Shown here piece by piece: positions 44,370 through 52,865 of a stretch of 64,000 nt of DNA. The first letter of the stretch is position 1. Each line of letters opens with the position of its first letter. Made by a program: the position numbers and the translations under genes. Under the pieces are notes generated by a model. It saw nothing but the letters and a program-made list of their open reading frames with translations. It ran no database searches and was not told the origin of the DNA. Source of the DNA: CAXXOK01 sp963663285 (GTDB taxonomy: Bacteria > Bacillota > Clostridia > Christensenellales > Aristaeellaceae); the NCBI GenBank assembly GCA_963663285.2, contig CAXXNI010000004.1:310001-374000 (forward strand), written 5' to 3'.

Positions 44370-45245
44370 TTATTTCCGGAACATCCCTTTGATAAAAGCC
44401 AGAGAGGCCATAATGTCGTCATCCAGCATTTGATCGTCCGCGTTTTCCGGCAGCATGGGCCGCCAAACGTTGCCGCCGCCCAGCGCTACCGTACCGCCGG
44501 TACGAACCAGCGGCTCGAAGGAAATGCAGCGGTCATACCCAATCTCCGTAAGGGTGTCGCAAACAGCCTGCCAGGGCAGAAAGCCGGGGCGCGGCGGGCG
44601 GCGGTTGTTGGAACCCATATGGTAATGGCCCAGCTTATTGCCCGCAATGCGGATGGCGTCGCATAGGTCGTCTTCCTCAATCATGCCGTGGAAAATATCC
44701 AGCAGGATATTGATGTTGGGATGATCCGCCATGTCCGCCAGCTTGCGGGCTTCGGCGGCAATGTTGAGCATGCAGGATTCAAAACGGTTGACCACTTCCA
44801 TGTTCCAGCTCAAATCGATGTCGGCGGCCGCTTTGCCAATCTCCCGGAGGGATTTGGCCGACTGTTCAAAAAGCAGCTGCTTATTATCGGGCATATCAAA
44901 ATTGCACCATGCGCCGTAATTAATGCCGGAGAAGTTGTGCGCGCCGATTTCGCCCATCGCCTTGGTGAGGGTGAGGCACTTGGCGAGCGCCGCTTTGCGC
45001 TGGGTTTCATCGGGCTGGGAGATATCCATATCCCGGCCGAAACCGCCGGATATGTATAGCTCCACATCGTTCGCCTTGCAAGCGGCGCGTATTTCTTCCA
45101 TCTCCGTCTTGGGCATGGTGAAAAGCCTGCCGTAAAAAATCTCCAGACCGTCAAAGCCGCACTTGCGCGCCCGCTCGATATACGCGGGGTAATCGGTGCC
45201 TTCCCAGTCTTTGCTCCAGTAGCAGTAACAAATGCCGTACTTCAT
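44370..45245 (-). CDS. Ketose 3-epimerase-like TIM barrel (D-tagatose/D-psicose 3-epimerase family)
   Basis: A 291-aa AP-endonuclease-2-fold isomerase. The start MKYGICYCYWSKDWEG and the metal-site segments match D-psicose/D-tagatose 3-epimerases: WNMEVVNRFESC (Glu), ILLDIFHGMIEEDD (Asp), LGHYHMGSNNRR (His) and ISFEPLV (Glu). These enzymes invert C3 of free ketoses. It lies between the permease and kinase genes, so it would act on the imported or isomerised sugar before phosphorylation. The next gene starts about 100 bases downstream. Confidence 0.88.
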   Translation of the reverse strand: MKYGICYCYWSKDWEGTDYPAYIERARKCGFDGLEIFYGRLFTMPKTEMEEIRAACKANDVELYISGGFGRDMDISQPDETQRKAALAKCLTLTKAMGEIGAHNFSGINYGAWCNFDMPDNKQLLFEQSAKSLREIGKAAADIDLSWNMEVVNRFESCMLNIAAEARKLADMADHPNINILLDIFHGMIEEDDLCDAIRIAGNKLGHYHMGSNNRRPPRPGFLPWQAVCDTLTEIGYDRCISFEPLVRTGGTVALGGGNVWRPMLPENADDQMLDDDIMASLAFIKGMFRK

Positions 45246-45278
45246 GTGCCGTTTCCCCTTTCGCTTTCTATTGGGTTT

Positions 45279-46280
45279 CTACTGGTTCATTTGCCGGCGC
45301 TTGTTGATAGCGTCGATGGAAATGGCGATCAGCACCACCGCGCCGGTGACCACTTCATCCCAGTAGGAGGAGATGCCCAGCAGCGAAATACTGTAGGAAA
45401 TTACGGAGATGAGCAGGCCGCCCACGATGGTACCGCCGATGCTGCCGCTGCCGCCGGTCATGGAGGTGCCGCCCAGCACAGCCGCGGTAATGGAAGGCAT
45501 GACCCAGTTTTCGCCGATGTTTACCTGGGAAGAACCCAGACGCAGAACCATTAGGATACCGGCTAAACCCGCGATAGCGCCCGCGATGATATAAACGAAC
45601 ATTTTGGTGCGTTTGCAGCGGATACCCACAATCTTCGCCGCGTTCTCGTTGCCGCCGACGGCGTAGATGTGGCGGCCGAAGGACGTGAAACGAAGCATGA
45701 TGTATAGCAAAATCAGCACGACGACCATAATAAGCGCCGGATAAGGCAGCATTTTAAACATCGCGCCCTGCCCGATCACCGTAACGGAGGTCGGGATGCC
45801 GGTAAGCGGAAAGCCCTTGGTAACCACGTACACAATGCCGCGGAAAATGGAGCTGGTTGCCAGCGTGGCAATAAAGGGGGTCAGATTCAGGCTGGTGATC
45901 ATCAGGCCGTTGACGGCGCCCAGCACCGGGCCGACCATGATGGCCAGCGCCAGCGACAGGAACGGGTCAAGCCCGACCATAGTAACCAGTATGGCGAAAA
46001 TCATACTGCTGAAACCCGCGATGCTGGCCAGCGACAAATCAATGCCGCCCAGCAGTAAAACGAGCGTTTGCGCAAATCCTACCAGAATGGTAAAGGATGA
46101 AGTACGTAAAAAGACCGTGATATTGTACCGGGTATAAAAACTGCCGGTTACCAGATGTACCACCAGCGTGATAAAGATGGTCACCAGCAACACCGTGCCG
46201 GGCGTTGACTTAATCAGACGCAGCAGCTGAACGGGAAAGCTTCTGCTTTCTCCAACTTTTGGGGCATTCCTGTCACTCAT
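45279..46280 (-). CDS. Sugar ABC importer permease (RbsC type)
   Basis: A 333-aa permease with about nine or ten membrane segments. The start MSDRNAPKVGESR (46280) has AGGAGGGAAATC upstream; the longer frame to 46340 overlaps the ATPase gene. Typical features: VLLLGGIDLSLASIAG, YAVGGNENAAKIVGIRCKRTKMF, and the coupling region near AAVLGGTSMTGGSGSIGGT. It forms the channel with the ATPase (46294-47778). Confidence 0.92.
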   Translation of the reverse strand: MSDRNAPKVGESRSFPVQLLRLIKSTPGTVLLVTIFITLVVHLVTGSFYTRYNITVFLRTSSFTILVGFAQTLVLLLGGIDLSLASIAGFSSMIFAILVTMVGLDPFLSLALAIMVGPVLGAVNGLMITSLNLTPFIATLATSSIFRGIVYVVTKGFPLTGIPTSVTVIGQGAMFKMLPYPALIMVVVLILLYIMLRFTSFGRHIYAVGGNENAAKIVGIRCKRTKMFVYIIAGAIAGLAGILMVLRLGSSQVNIGENWVMPSITAAVLGGTSMTGGSGSIGGTIVGGLLISVISYSISLLGISSYWDEVVTGAVVLIAISIDAINKRRQMNQ

Positions 46281-46293
46281 GATTTCCCTCCTG

Positions 46294-47778
46294 TTATTGC
46301 AATGCAATTTTAAGAACATCTTCACGCGTGGAATTTTCATCGGGAATCATATATCCCTTGATTTTTCCCTGAAACATGACCATAATCCGGTCTGAGACCG
46401 CAAGAAGCTCCTCAATTTCGGACGAAATGATAACAACGGTGATGCCCCTGTTTACCATTTCGTGAATCAGTTTATAAATCTCCGCCTTGGCACGCACGTC
46501 GATGCCCCGCGTAGGTTCATCCAAGATCAGCAAACGCACATCTTTCTCCAGCCAACGTGCGAGGATGGCTTTTTGCTGGTTGCCGCCGCTGAGATTGCGG
46601 ATCAGCGTTTGCCCGGATGCGGTTTTAATGCGCAGGCTTGCAATGTGCCGGCTGGCGGCGGCTCTGACTTTCGGGAACCGGATTAACCCGGCGGTTTGCA
46701 CCTTGTTGTATGAGGGGAGCATAATATTTTCATCCACCTGCAGCGTTGGAAAAATGCCCAGACGCCTGCGTTCCTCCGGCACAAAGCCGAAGCCGATGTC
46801 AATAGCGGTGTGCGGGCTGCTGATGGAGACTGGTTTTCCTTCAAAATAAATCTGGCCTTGATCTTTCCGGGTCAGGCCGTAGATGCAGCTGAACAGCTCC
46901 GTTCGTCCCGACCCGACCAGGCCGGCCACGCCAAGCAGTTCGCCCTTTTTAACTGAAAAGGAAATATCCTGAAATTCTCTTTTTCGGGACAAGTGTTCTA
47001 CCGTGAGAATATCATCGCTGGAATAAGCGCGTTTCACGCGGCTGGCTTTTTCCGCTTTCTGGTTGGCCATATAAAAGATCATTTCGTCGATGGACAGCTC
47101 TTTTACATTGGCGACTTTTACCATTTGGCCGTCCCGCATAATGGAGACGCGGTCGGCAATCTGCTCTACTTCATCCAGATGATGAGTGATGATGATGATG
47201 GTTTTATGGTCGGCCTTCAGCTTGCGGATCACCGAAAACAGGATATCCGCTTCCGCATTGGTCAGCGATGCTGTGGGTTCATCCAGAATAATGATGTTGG
47301 AGCCCATGGCAAGCGTACGCGTGATGGATACCAGCTGCTGATATCCGGCGTTCAGGTACCGCACAACGCTGTGCGGATCGATGGCTACATCCAGTTTGGC
47401 TATTTCTTCTTCCGCTTTCTTATACGTGTTGAACCAATCGATAAAATGGTGGTTTTTCTGGTGACGCTCCAAAAATACGTTTTCCGCTACGGAAAGGTCG
47501 GGAACCAGATTCAGCTCCTGCGGAACCATGCCGATGCCATGCTGCAGCGCTTCGTAGGGCGTTTTGTTTTCAATCGGCTCGCCATCAAGCAGGATCGTGC
47601 CTTCATCCGGACGGAACAAGCCCATGAGCACGTTCATCAGCGTGCTTTTACCGGCTCCGTTTTCGCCAATGAGCGCCATGACCTCGCCTTTTACAAGGGA
47701 AAAGTCCACATGGTCAAGCGCAAGCGTACCGGCGAACGCCTTTACGATCCCTTTCATTTCTAAAATGTATTCAGACAC
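46294..47778 (-). CDS. Sugar ABC importer ATPase, double domain (RbsA type)
   Basis: A 494-aa protein with two nucleotide-binding domains. The first has Walker A GENGAGKST, Walker B ILDEPTASLT and an unusual signature LNAGYQQL in place of LSxGQQQ. The second has the usual degenerate P-loop GLVGSGRTE, signature LSGGNQQKAIL and Walker B ILDEPTRGID. It lies between the binding protein and permease genes. This layout is normal for ribose/galactose-type importers, apart from the first signature motif. Confidence 0.92.
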   Translation of the reverse strand: MSEYILEMKGIVKAFAGTLALDHVDFSLVKGEVMALIGENGAGKSTLMNVLMGLFRPDEGTILLDGEPIENKTPYEALQHGIGMVPQELNLVPDLSVAENVFLERHQKNHHFIDWFNTYKKAEEEIAKLDVAIDPHSVVRYLNAGYQQLVSITRTLAMGSNIIILDEPTASLTNAEADILFSVIRKLKADHKTIIIITHHLDEVEQIADRVSIMRDGQMVKVANVKELSIDEMIFYMANQKAEKASRVKRAYSSDDILTVEHLSRKREFQDISFSVKKGELLGVAGLVGSGRTELFSCIYGLTRKDQGQIYFEGKPVSISSPHTAIDIGFGFVPEERRRLGIFPTLQVDENIMLPSYNKVQTAGLIRFPKVRAAASRHIASLRIKTASGQTLIRNLSGGNQQKAILARWLEKDVRLLILDEPTRGIDVRAKAEIYKLIHEMVNRGITVVIISSEIEELLAVSDRIMVMFQGKIKGYMIPDENSTREDVLKIALQ

Positions 47779-47855
47779 AATAATCCTCCAACCTTGCCAA
47801 AAGCGTTTGGCATTGCATTGGGCTTGTCGCTGCCGGATAGGCTATACAAGAGAGG

Positions 47856-47924
47856 GGCGCAGCCAGCCCGGCTGCGCCGCGTAAATGGGGAAGCGCCTGC
47901 CGCGTGGGCGGTGCGGGCGCTTCC
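47856..47924 (-). promoter_or_regulatory. Two GC hairpins after the binding-protein gene
   Basis: The first is GGCGCAGCC/GGCTGCGCC (47856-47864 and 47870-47878). The second is GGAAGCGCC/GGCGCTTCC (47889-47897 and 47916-47924). No U-run follows either one. They lie in the 195-bp gap between the highly expressed binding protein and the ATPase, so they probably limit readthrough or protect the upstream mRNA. Confidence 0.65.
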
Positions 47925-47973
47925 GCCATTCTTGCCGCAGCAATAAGGTTAGCCCTTATCCGGGACGGACGTT

Positions 47974-49011
47974 TTATTTACCGGCGTAGAGCAGATCGAG
48001 CATGCCCTGCGCATCTTCCTGATAAACGATGGTGGTTTTCTCTTCCAGCTGCTCGGGATAGGTATCCGCGCCGGGCTGGAGGCCATCGGCAATTTTGATG
48101 GCGACCTGAATGGTATCAAAGCCCATCATCGGCACATCCTGAATGCCCAGCGCGGTGATGACTCCGTCGCGGAGGTATTCAATCGCACGCTGGTCGTGAT
48201 CCATGCCTACCAGAACAATCTGCCCCTGTTTGCCGGCTTCGATGACCGCTTGTGCGGCGCCGACGGGGTTGCCCATGTTGTTGCAGAAGATGCCCTTCAA
48301 ATCCGGGTACTTCTGGATAAAGCCTTCGGTGTACACCACAGCCTGCTCGATCATATCGTTATCGTACTGAATTTCCACAACTTCGATGTCGGGATATTTC
48401 GCCATCGTATCCTGGAAACCCTTGATGCGGTCTTCGTGGCAAGGCGCGCCGATGGTGCCGCCCAATGCGGCAACCTGGCCCTCGTATCCGATCTTTTCGG
48501 CCAGAATTTCCGCCAGATCGCAGCCATCCTGATAGTTGTGCGTGTTGCCGACGTAGGCAATACGGTCGCAGCCATCTTCTTTGGTGGCGTCGGAGCTGGA
48601 GAAGGTCATCACCTTAACGCCGTTGGCGATCAGGTTGTTGATGGCGGGGGTGAGGATGTTGATATCGCAAACATCCACGCCGATGACGTCAAAACCGCGG
48701 CCGGCAGCCATTTCGATACGGTTTACCTGGTCGGCGGCGTCCGGCAGGACGGGAGCCGTAAACTCGTATTTGATCGTAATGCCGCGCGCAGCATATTGCG
48801 CGACTGCTTCCTTGATGCCGATTTCGATGGAATCCCACCAGGCATGAACCAGTTTGTAGGTCAGGTAGAAACTGTACTCCGTTTTTGCGGGCTGATAATC
48901 GCTGAGAACCATTTCACCGCTGACGCTGAACACGGATGCACTTTCCGCAACAGCCCCCGCGACAGACAACAGCATGAGCGCAGCCAAAATGACAGCCAGT
49001 ACCTTTTTCAT
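47974..49011 (-). CDS. Sugar ABC importer substrate-binding protein (RbsB type)
   Basis: A 345-aa periplasmic-binding-protein-4 family protein with a Sec signal peptide (MKKVLAVILAALMLLSVAGA) and a likely AVA-ES cleavage site, but no lipobox cysteine. The mature part has two Rossmann-like lobes: FYLTYKLVHAWWDSIEIG, RGFDVIGVDVCDINILTPAI, GAPCHEDRIKGFQDTMAKYP, and GIFCNNMGNPVGAAQAVIEA. It heads the minus-strand sugar operon and faces the DeoR gene across a shared control region. The bound sugar is unknown. Confidence 0.92.
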   Translation of the reverse strand: MKKVLAVILAALMLLSVAGAVAESASVFSVSGEMVLSDYQPAKTEYSFYLTYKLVHAWWDSIEIGIKEAVAQYAARGITIKYEFTAPVLPDAADQVNRIEMAAGRGFDVIGVDVCDINILTPAINNLIANGVKVMTFSSSDATKEDGCDRIAYVGNTHNYQDGCDLAEILAEKIGYEGQVAALGGTIGAPCHEDRIKGFQDTMAKYPDIEVVEIQYDNDMIEQAVVYTEGFIQKYPDLKGIFCNNMGNPVGAAQAVIEAGKQGQIVLVGMDHDQRAIEYLRDGVITALGIQDVPMMGFDTIQVAIKIADGLQPGADTYPEQLEEKTTIVYQEDAQGMLDLLYAGK

Positions 49012-49465
49012 CTTTTTTCCTCCGATTTTTTATTTCGTATCATCCACACACCTGCGAATGAAAACGTTCTGTTGTTAGCTTTCGGTTTTACGCAAAACCA
49101 AATATACCGTTCACGGTGCAAGGGTATACCATATAACCATTGGGATTTCCGTTCCCTATCTGTGTGGCATCATACATCATAATTTTTCGTTTGTCAACAA
49201 AAAACGAAAAAAATAATAAAAAATCGAAAACATAAACAAGTGTTTAGTAAATATCGTAACGCGGCACGGTGTGCAGCAGAGGGGATTGAGCCGTGCCGGC
49301 AGCTTTTAAGGGCTATCTTTGCGTATAATTGCGGAGGGAAATGCGAAATTCTAATAATTGACATTGGAAAAATGGTTATGTTATACTCTTGTGGCAGGTT
49401 ACGAGATATTTTCATATAGTTTCGTTTTTTATCATTTTACATAGATTGCTTTTGGAGGCTAACAG
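49012..49465. promoter_or_regulatory. Divergent control region of the sugar operon and the DeoR gene
   Basis: A 454-bp AT-rich region holding both promoters. The main feature is the inverted repeat at 49183-49211; a related TTTCGTTTTTTATC sequence lies near 49421-49434, close to the DeoR start. Exact -35/-10 elements are ambiguous in the A/T-rich background. No gene is seen. Confidence 0.55.
49183..49211. promoter_or_regulatory. Candidate DeoR operator
   Basis: TTTTTCGTTT (49183-49192) and AAACGAAAAA (49202-49211) form a perfect 10-bp inverted repeat separated by 9 bases. It lies between the sugar operon and its DeoR-family regulator, 172 bases from the binding-protein start. The half-site recurs once near 49421 beside the regulator gene, consistent with autoregulation. 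Confidence 0.5.
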
Positions 49466-50278
49466 ATGTTTAAAGCAGCGAGGCTTGCGCGCATAAAGGA
49501 AGTCATACTGGATCGCGGACAAGTGAACGTGTCTACGCTCAGTTCGCTGCTTAACGTTTCAGAAGTTACCATCCGCAGTGATCTGGAGCAGCTGGAACAG
49601 GAAAACTTTGTATGCCGCACGCACGGGGGCGCCATTTTAAACGAAGCCTATGTACAGCATGTAAATGAAACGCCGCTGTCCGCTACCGCAGTGGAGTACA
49701 ACCGGGATAAAGAGTATATCGCCAGTATCGCCGCGGATTTGGCACAGCTGAACGGGTGGGTATTTCTGGGCCACGGGGATACCTGCTACTATATTGCGCG
49801 CGCGCTGAACAAGAAAAACGATGCGCATGTGATTACCAACAGCCTGTATGCCGCCGCCGCTTTCGGGCAAAACAGCAACGCGCATGTGATGCTGACCGGC
49901 GGAAACCTGATTACGCCGAAGCTGTATTTATCCGGCGATATGTTTTTTCAGTCGATTGCCAATGTTCACCTGATACAGAGCTTTATCAGCGTGGACGGGA
50001 TATCCATCGAAAACGGCCTGACGGTAAATGATTCCGCGGTGATACCCATCATCAAGAAACTTCGCGAGATCAGCGACCAGTTGGTGGTGGCGGCGGACTA
50101 TACGAAGTTTGACCATACGTCCTTCATGCGTGTGGGCGATCTGGATTTTGCCGATATTATCATTACCAACGAAAATATACCGGCACGTTACAAGGCATAT
50201 ATATTTGAGAAGAAAATCAAATTGTTTACGTCATACAATATCTCATCCTCGTCTGTCCTGGGAGGTGGCGCAACATGA
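49466..50278 (+). CDS. DeoR-family transcriptional regulator
   Basis: A 270-aa sugar-responsive regulator. The N-terminal winged helix reads VNVSTLSSLLNVSEVTIRSD followed by LEQLEQENFVCRTHGGA, the standard DeoR start. The C-terminal DeoRC sensor domain (about residues 75-240) has the usual GDTCYYIARAL, ITNSLYAAAAF and LTGGNLITPKLYLSG segments, which would bind a sugar phosphate. A TTTGGAGG site precedes the ATG. It is divergent from the sugar operon and translationally coupled (ATGA) to an orphan ABC ATPase. Confidence 0.93.
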   Translation: MFKAARLARIKEVILDRGQVNVSTLSSLLNVSEVTIRSDLEQLEQENFVCRTHGGAILNEAYVQHVNETPLSATAVEYNRDKEYIASIAADLAQLNGWVFLGHGDTCYYIARALNKKNDAHVITNSLYAAAAFGQNSNAHVMLTGGNLITPKLYLSGDMFFQSIANVHLIQSFISVDGISIENGLTVNDSAVIPIIKKLREISDQLVVAADYTKFDHTSFMRVGDLDFADIIITNENIPARYKAYIFEKKIKLFTSYNISSSSVLGGGAT

Positions 50279-51747
50279 TTGAGTTGCGTGATGTCAGTAA
50301 ATTTTACCGCAATGTATGTGCGGTAAAAGACATTCATCTGACGTTTCGCAGAGGGGAAATCCATGCTTTAATCGGTCATAACGGCGCAGGGAAATCGACG
50401 ATCATCAACCTGCTGGCGGGGGTGATACAGCCTACAACGGGGTATATTTATATCGACGGTGTGCGGATGGACAAATATACGCCCGAAACGGCGCTTAGCC
50501 AGGGGATATGCGTTTGTCAGCAGGATACGATGCTGTTTGAGGGGCTGTCGATTACCGAAAATCTTTTTCTTGGTAATGAGCGGAAAACCAAAGCCGGTTT
50601 TTTTGACTGGAAAAGGATGGGCGCCGAAACCGAACAGATGCTAAAAATGTTTCATATCAATGCCGACCCGCAGAAACGGGCGAAGTTTCTGTCGCTGGCG
50701 GAAAAAGCCTTGTTGCAGTTTGCAAGGGCTTTGCTGCGCAACCCGCGGGTGCTGGTTTTGGATGAGCTGACCGACGCGCTGACCTACGCGGAATGCGCCA
50801 TTGTGTATGAAAAGCTGGATCAACTGCGAAAAGAAGGCCTTGTGATCGTCTATGTGACGCACCGGATTAACGAGGCGATTGCCATTTCGGACCGTGTTTC
50901 CATCCTGCGCGACGGGCAGGTATGCGAAATTGTCGAGCCGCAGAATGTGAACCCGGACTATATCGCCAAAACAATCATCGGCCCCTTTGAAAAAACCTAT
51001 TTTCCGCGGATACCATCGTCTATGCAGCAAAAGGTGTTGACGGTATCCCACATCAGCACGCATTTTTTAAATGACATCAGCTTTTCGCTGCACAAGGGCG
51101 AAGCGCTGGGCATTGTGGGGTTGCTTGGCTCCGGCCGTTCCAGCCTGATGCGCGCGATCGTCGGGGTGGACCCCGTAAAGAGCGGCAAGATCACCGTATT
51201 TTCGCCGCTGACGGGCAAGCCGGTTCCGGCGCGCGGTATTCACCGCTCCATCGGGTATGTTTCGGAAAACAACAACGGATACGGCTTGATGCCGCAAATG
51301 AGCGTACTGTCCAACATCACCATCCGTGTGATGGATAAGATCAACCATTTTCACTTGGTGGGTGGCAGCCGGGAGCGCCTGCTGGGTAAAAAATACTCCG
51401 ACAAGCTGGACATTAAAACCAACAGCCTGCAAAGCCCCGTTTCTCACCTGAGCAACGGCAACAAGCAAAAAACGCTGATCGCCCGCAACCTGGCTTCGGG
51501 CTGCAACATCTATCTGTTTGATGAGGCGACCAAAGGCGTGGATTCGGCCGGAAAAGTAGAAATATACAATATCATTAACGAACTGCTTCGCAAAGGCGCG
51601 AGTATTATTCTGGCTTCTTCGGATTTCAGCGAGCTGCTGGGCATGTGTGACCGGCTGCTGGTGATTAGCAAAGGCAGGCTGACAAAGGAATGTAACTATG
51701 GCGTGCTGAACGAGCACGAATTGCAGACGTTGCTGGAAGAAGCCTGA
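50275..51747 (+). CDS. Orphan double-domain sugar ABC ATPase (RbsA-like) with degenerate motifs
   Basis: A 490-aa RbsA-like protein whose ATG overlaps the DeoR stop. The first domain keeps Walker A (GHNGAGKST), but its signature is LSLAEKAL in place of LSGGQ, and Walker B reads VLDELTDALTYAE, with EL for the usual EP. The second domain has GLLGSGRSS in place of a P-loop, LSNGNKQKTLIARNL and LFDEATKGVD. No permease or binding protein accompanies it. It may have become a regulator partnered with DeoR, compete for the RbsC permease at 45279-46280, or serve a permease elsewhere. The conserved full length and coupling argue against a pseudogene. Confidence 0.85.
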   Translation: MIELRDVSKFYRNVCAVKDIHLTFRRGEIHALIGHNGAGKSTIINLLAGVIQPTTGYIYIDGVRMDKYTPETALSQGICVCQQDTMLFEGLSITENLFLGNERKTKAGFFDWKRMGAETEQMLKMFHINADPQKRAKFLSLAEKALLQFARALLRNPRVLVLDELTDALTYAECAIVYEKLDQLRKEGLVIVYVTHRINEAIAISDRVSILRDGQVCEIVEPQNVNPDYIAKTIIGPFEKTYFPRIPSSMQQKVLTVSHISTHFLNDISFSLHKGEALGIVGLLGSGRSSLMRAIVGVDPVKSGKITVFSPLTGKPVPARGIHRSIGYVSENNNGYGLMPQMSVLSNITIRVMDKINHFHLVGGSRERLLGKKYSDKLDIKTNSLQSPVSHLSNGNKQKTLIARNLASGCNIYLFDEATKGVDSAGKVEIYNIINELLRKGASIILASSDFSELLGMCDRLLVISKGRLTKECNYGVLNEHELQTLLEEA

Positions 51748-52141
51748 CCCCGTGAGATGGAGAATGGCGATTTTCCGGAGCAATCAAATCGGGAAAACCC
51801 AACAGCAACAGCCAAGGAACTTTCATCCCTTAACTACGGGAAAAAATTCATATGGGAAAGGCAGCATCGCTTGAAGCGGCTGCCTTCTGTTATTGTTTCC
51901 AAACGAAAACAAACCGCTGGCTGAATAAGACCAGGGTGTTTATTTTCGCTGTACGGTTCTGATTTCGATGATATTGCAACTGGCGGAACCTAAACAGGCC
52001 TGACGGAGAAATGCCTGCATATGGTGTGGGGTGCCGGCAGGGAAGAGAACGGATGTCTTGGCTTTTGGGTGCAGATGGGAAATGGGAACGGATTTGGGGA
52101 ATATTGGAGCGATCAAGATGTTTTACGCTGGGAGAAACAGG
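51748..52141. other. Intergenic region with a terminator
   Basis: I see no gene in these 394 bases. Besides the hairpin at 51858-51886 nothing else is clear. The right part lies at the 3' end of the minus-strand MazG-like gene. Confidence 0.6.
51858..51900 (+). terminator. Terminator after the orphan ATPase gene
   Basis: AAGGCAGC (51858-51865) pairs with GCTGCCTT (51879-51886), with an extended CGCTT/AAGCG inner stem, followed by CTGTTATTGTTT. A plausible intrinsic terminator with an interrupted U-tract. Confidence 0.65.
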
Positions 52142-52462
52142 TTATGGTTCTTCAACGCTGATCAGGCGAACGCCTTTTTCAAACCCGCCCCGGGCACGTT
52201 TTTTACGCAAACGGATGGCTTCCAGTTCATCCCATGTAATGCCGCGGTTGTACAAAATACCGTGAATCACCTCCAGCAAGTCAGCGAGTTCTTCAAGCGC
52301 ATGACTTTCCAGATACTCCTGCAGCTCTTCTGATAGCTTCTCGTCCAAGCCCGCTGCGGCTGTTTTAGAATCCACATATTCGTAAACCGCTGCTTTGCCG
52401 CTGCTTTCAATGATTGCGGGGATATTATCGCGAACAATTTTCTGATAGATGATTTTTTTCAT
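52142..52462 (-). CDS. MazG-like nucleotide pyrophosphohydrolase
   Basis: A 106-aa all-alpha phosphoribosyl-ATP pyrophosphohydrolase-like protein of the house-cleaning type. Seen: QKIVRDNIPAIIESSG at the start, EKLSEELQEYLES and ALEELADLLEVIHGIL, which supply the acidic metal-binding pairs (EELxEY and EELADLLE), and the C-terminal RLRKKRARGGFEKGVRL found in this group. ATG 52462 has AAAGGTAATCTT upstream; the longer frame to 52522 lacks a site. It likely hydrolyses non-canonical NTPs. A single gene flanked by non-coding regions. Confidence 0.88.
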   Translation of the reverse strand: MKKIIYQKIVRDNIPAIIESSGKAAVYEYVDSKTAAAGLDEKLSEELQEYLESHALEELADLLEVIHGILYNRGITWDELEAIRLRKKRARGGFEKGVRLISVEEP

Positions 52463-52865
52463 TAAGATTACCTTTCGGCGTTCGGTAATGGGGGGCTGAA
52501 AGGATTGTATTCTTTTGGGCAAATCATTGCAATACAGAACTTTTGCGGTTGCTGATGTAGGGATGCGGTGAACTACGCAATATTAAGAAAGTTGTGATGA
52601 ATAGAGCGGCTTTCCGCAGCACAAAAGAAAAAGAAATGGTCTGTTTTTTATGCCGCGCTGTTTGTACGGTTTGCCGTACTGGCATTAGCAGGCGGAAACG
52701 GCTTTTTAAAATGCGCGTGAATCCCCAAGAAAAACGGGGATAGCGGTAAAAGCAGCAGCGGTGCGTGATGAAAAATGATTTCATTGACGGCAATTGAAAT
52801 GAAATGTTATACTTTACCTATTATTGTATGCGAAAGTCCGCTACCACAACCAAAGGGGGAGTGGC
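52463..52865. other. Divergent intergenic region
   Basis: These 403 bases separate the divergent MazG-like and GGDEF genes. An 89-codon minus frame (52524-52793) has no ribosome site or motif and is not called. The only clear element is the GGDEF promoter at 52784-52813. Confidence 0.55.
52784..52813 (+). promoter_or_regulatory. Promoter of the GGDEF gene
   Basis: TTGACG (52784-52789) and TATACT (52808-52813) are 18 bases apart, about 50 bases before the GGDEF start codon. Good sigma-A match. Confidence 0.75.
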
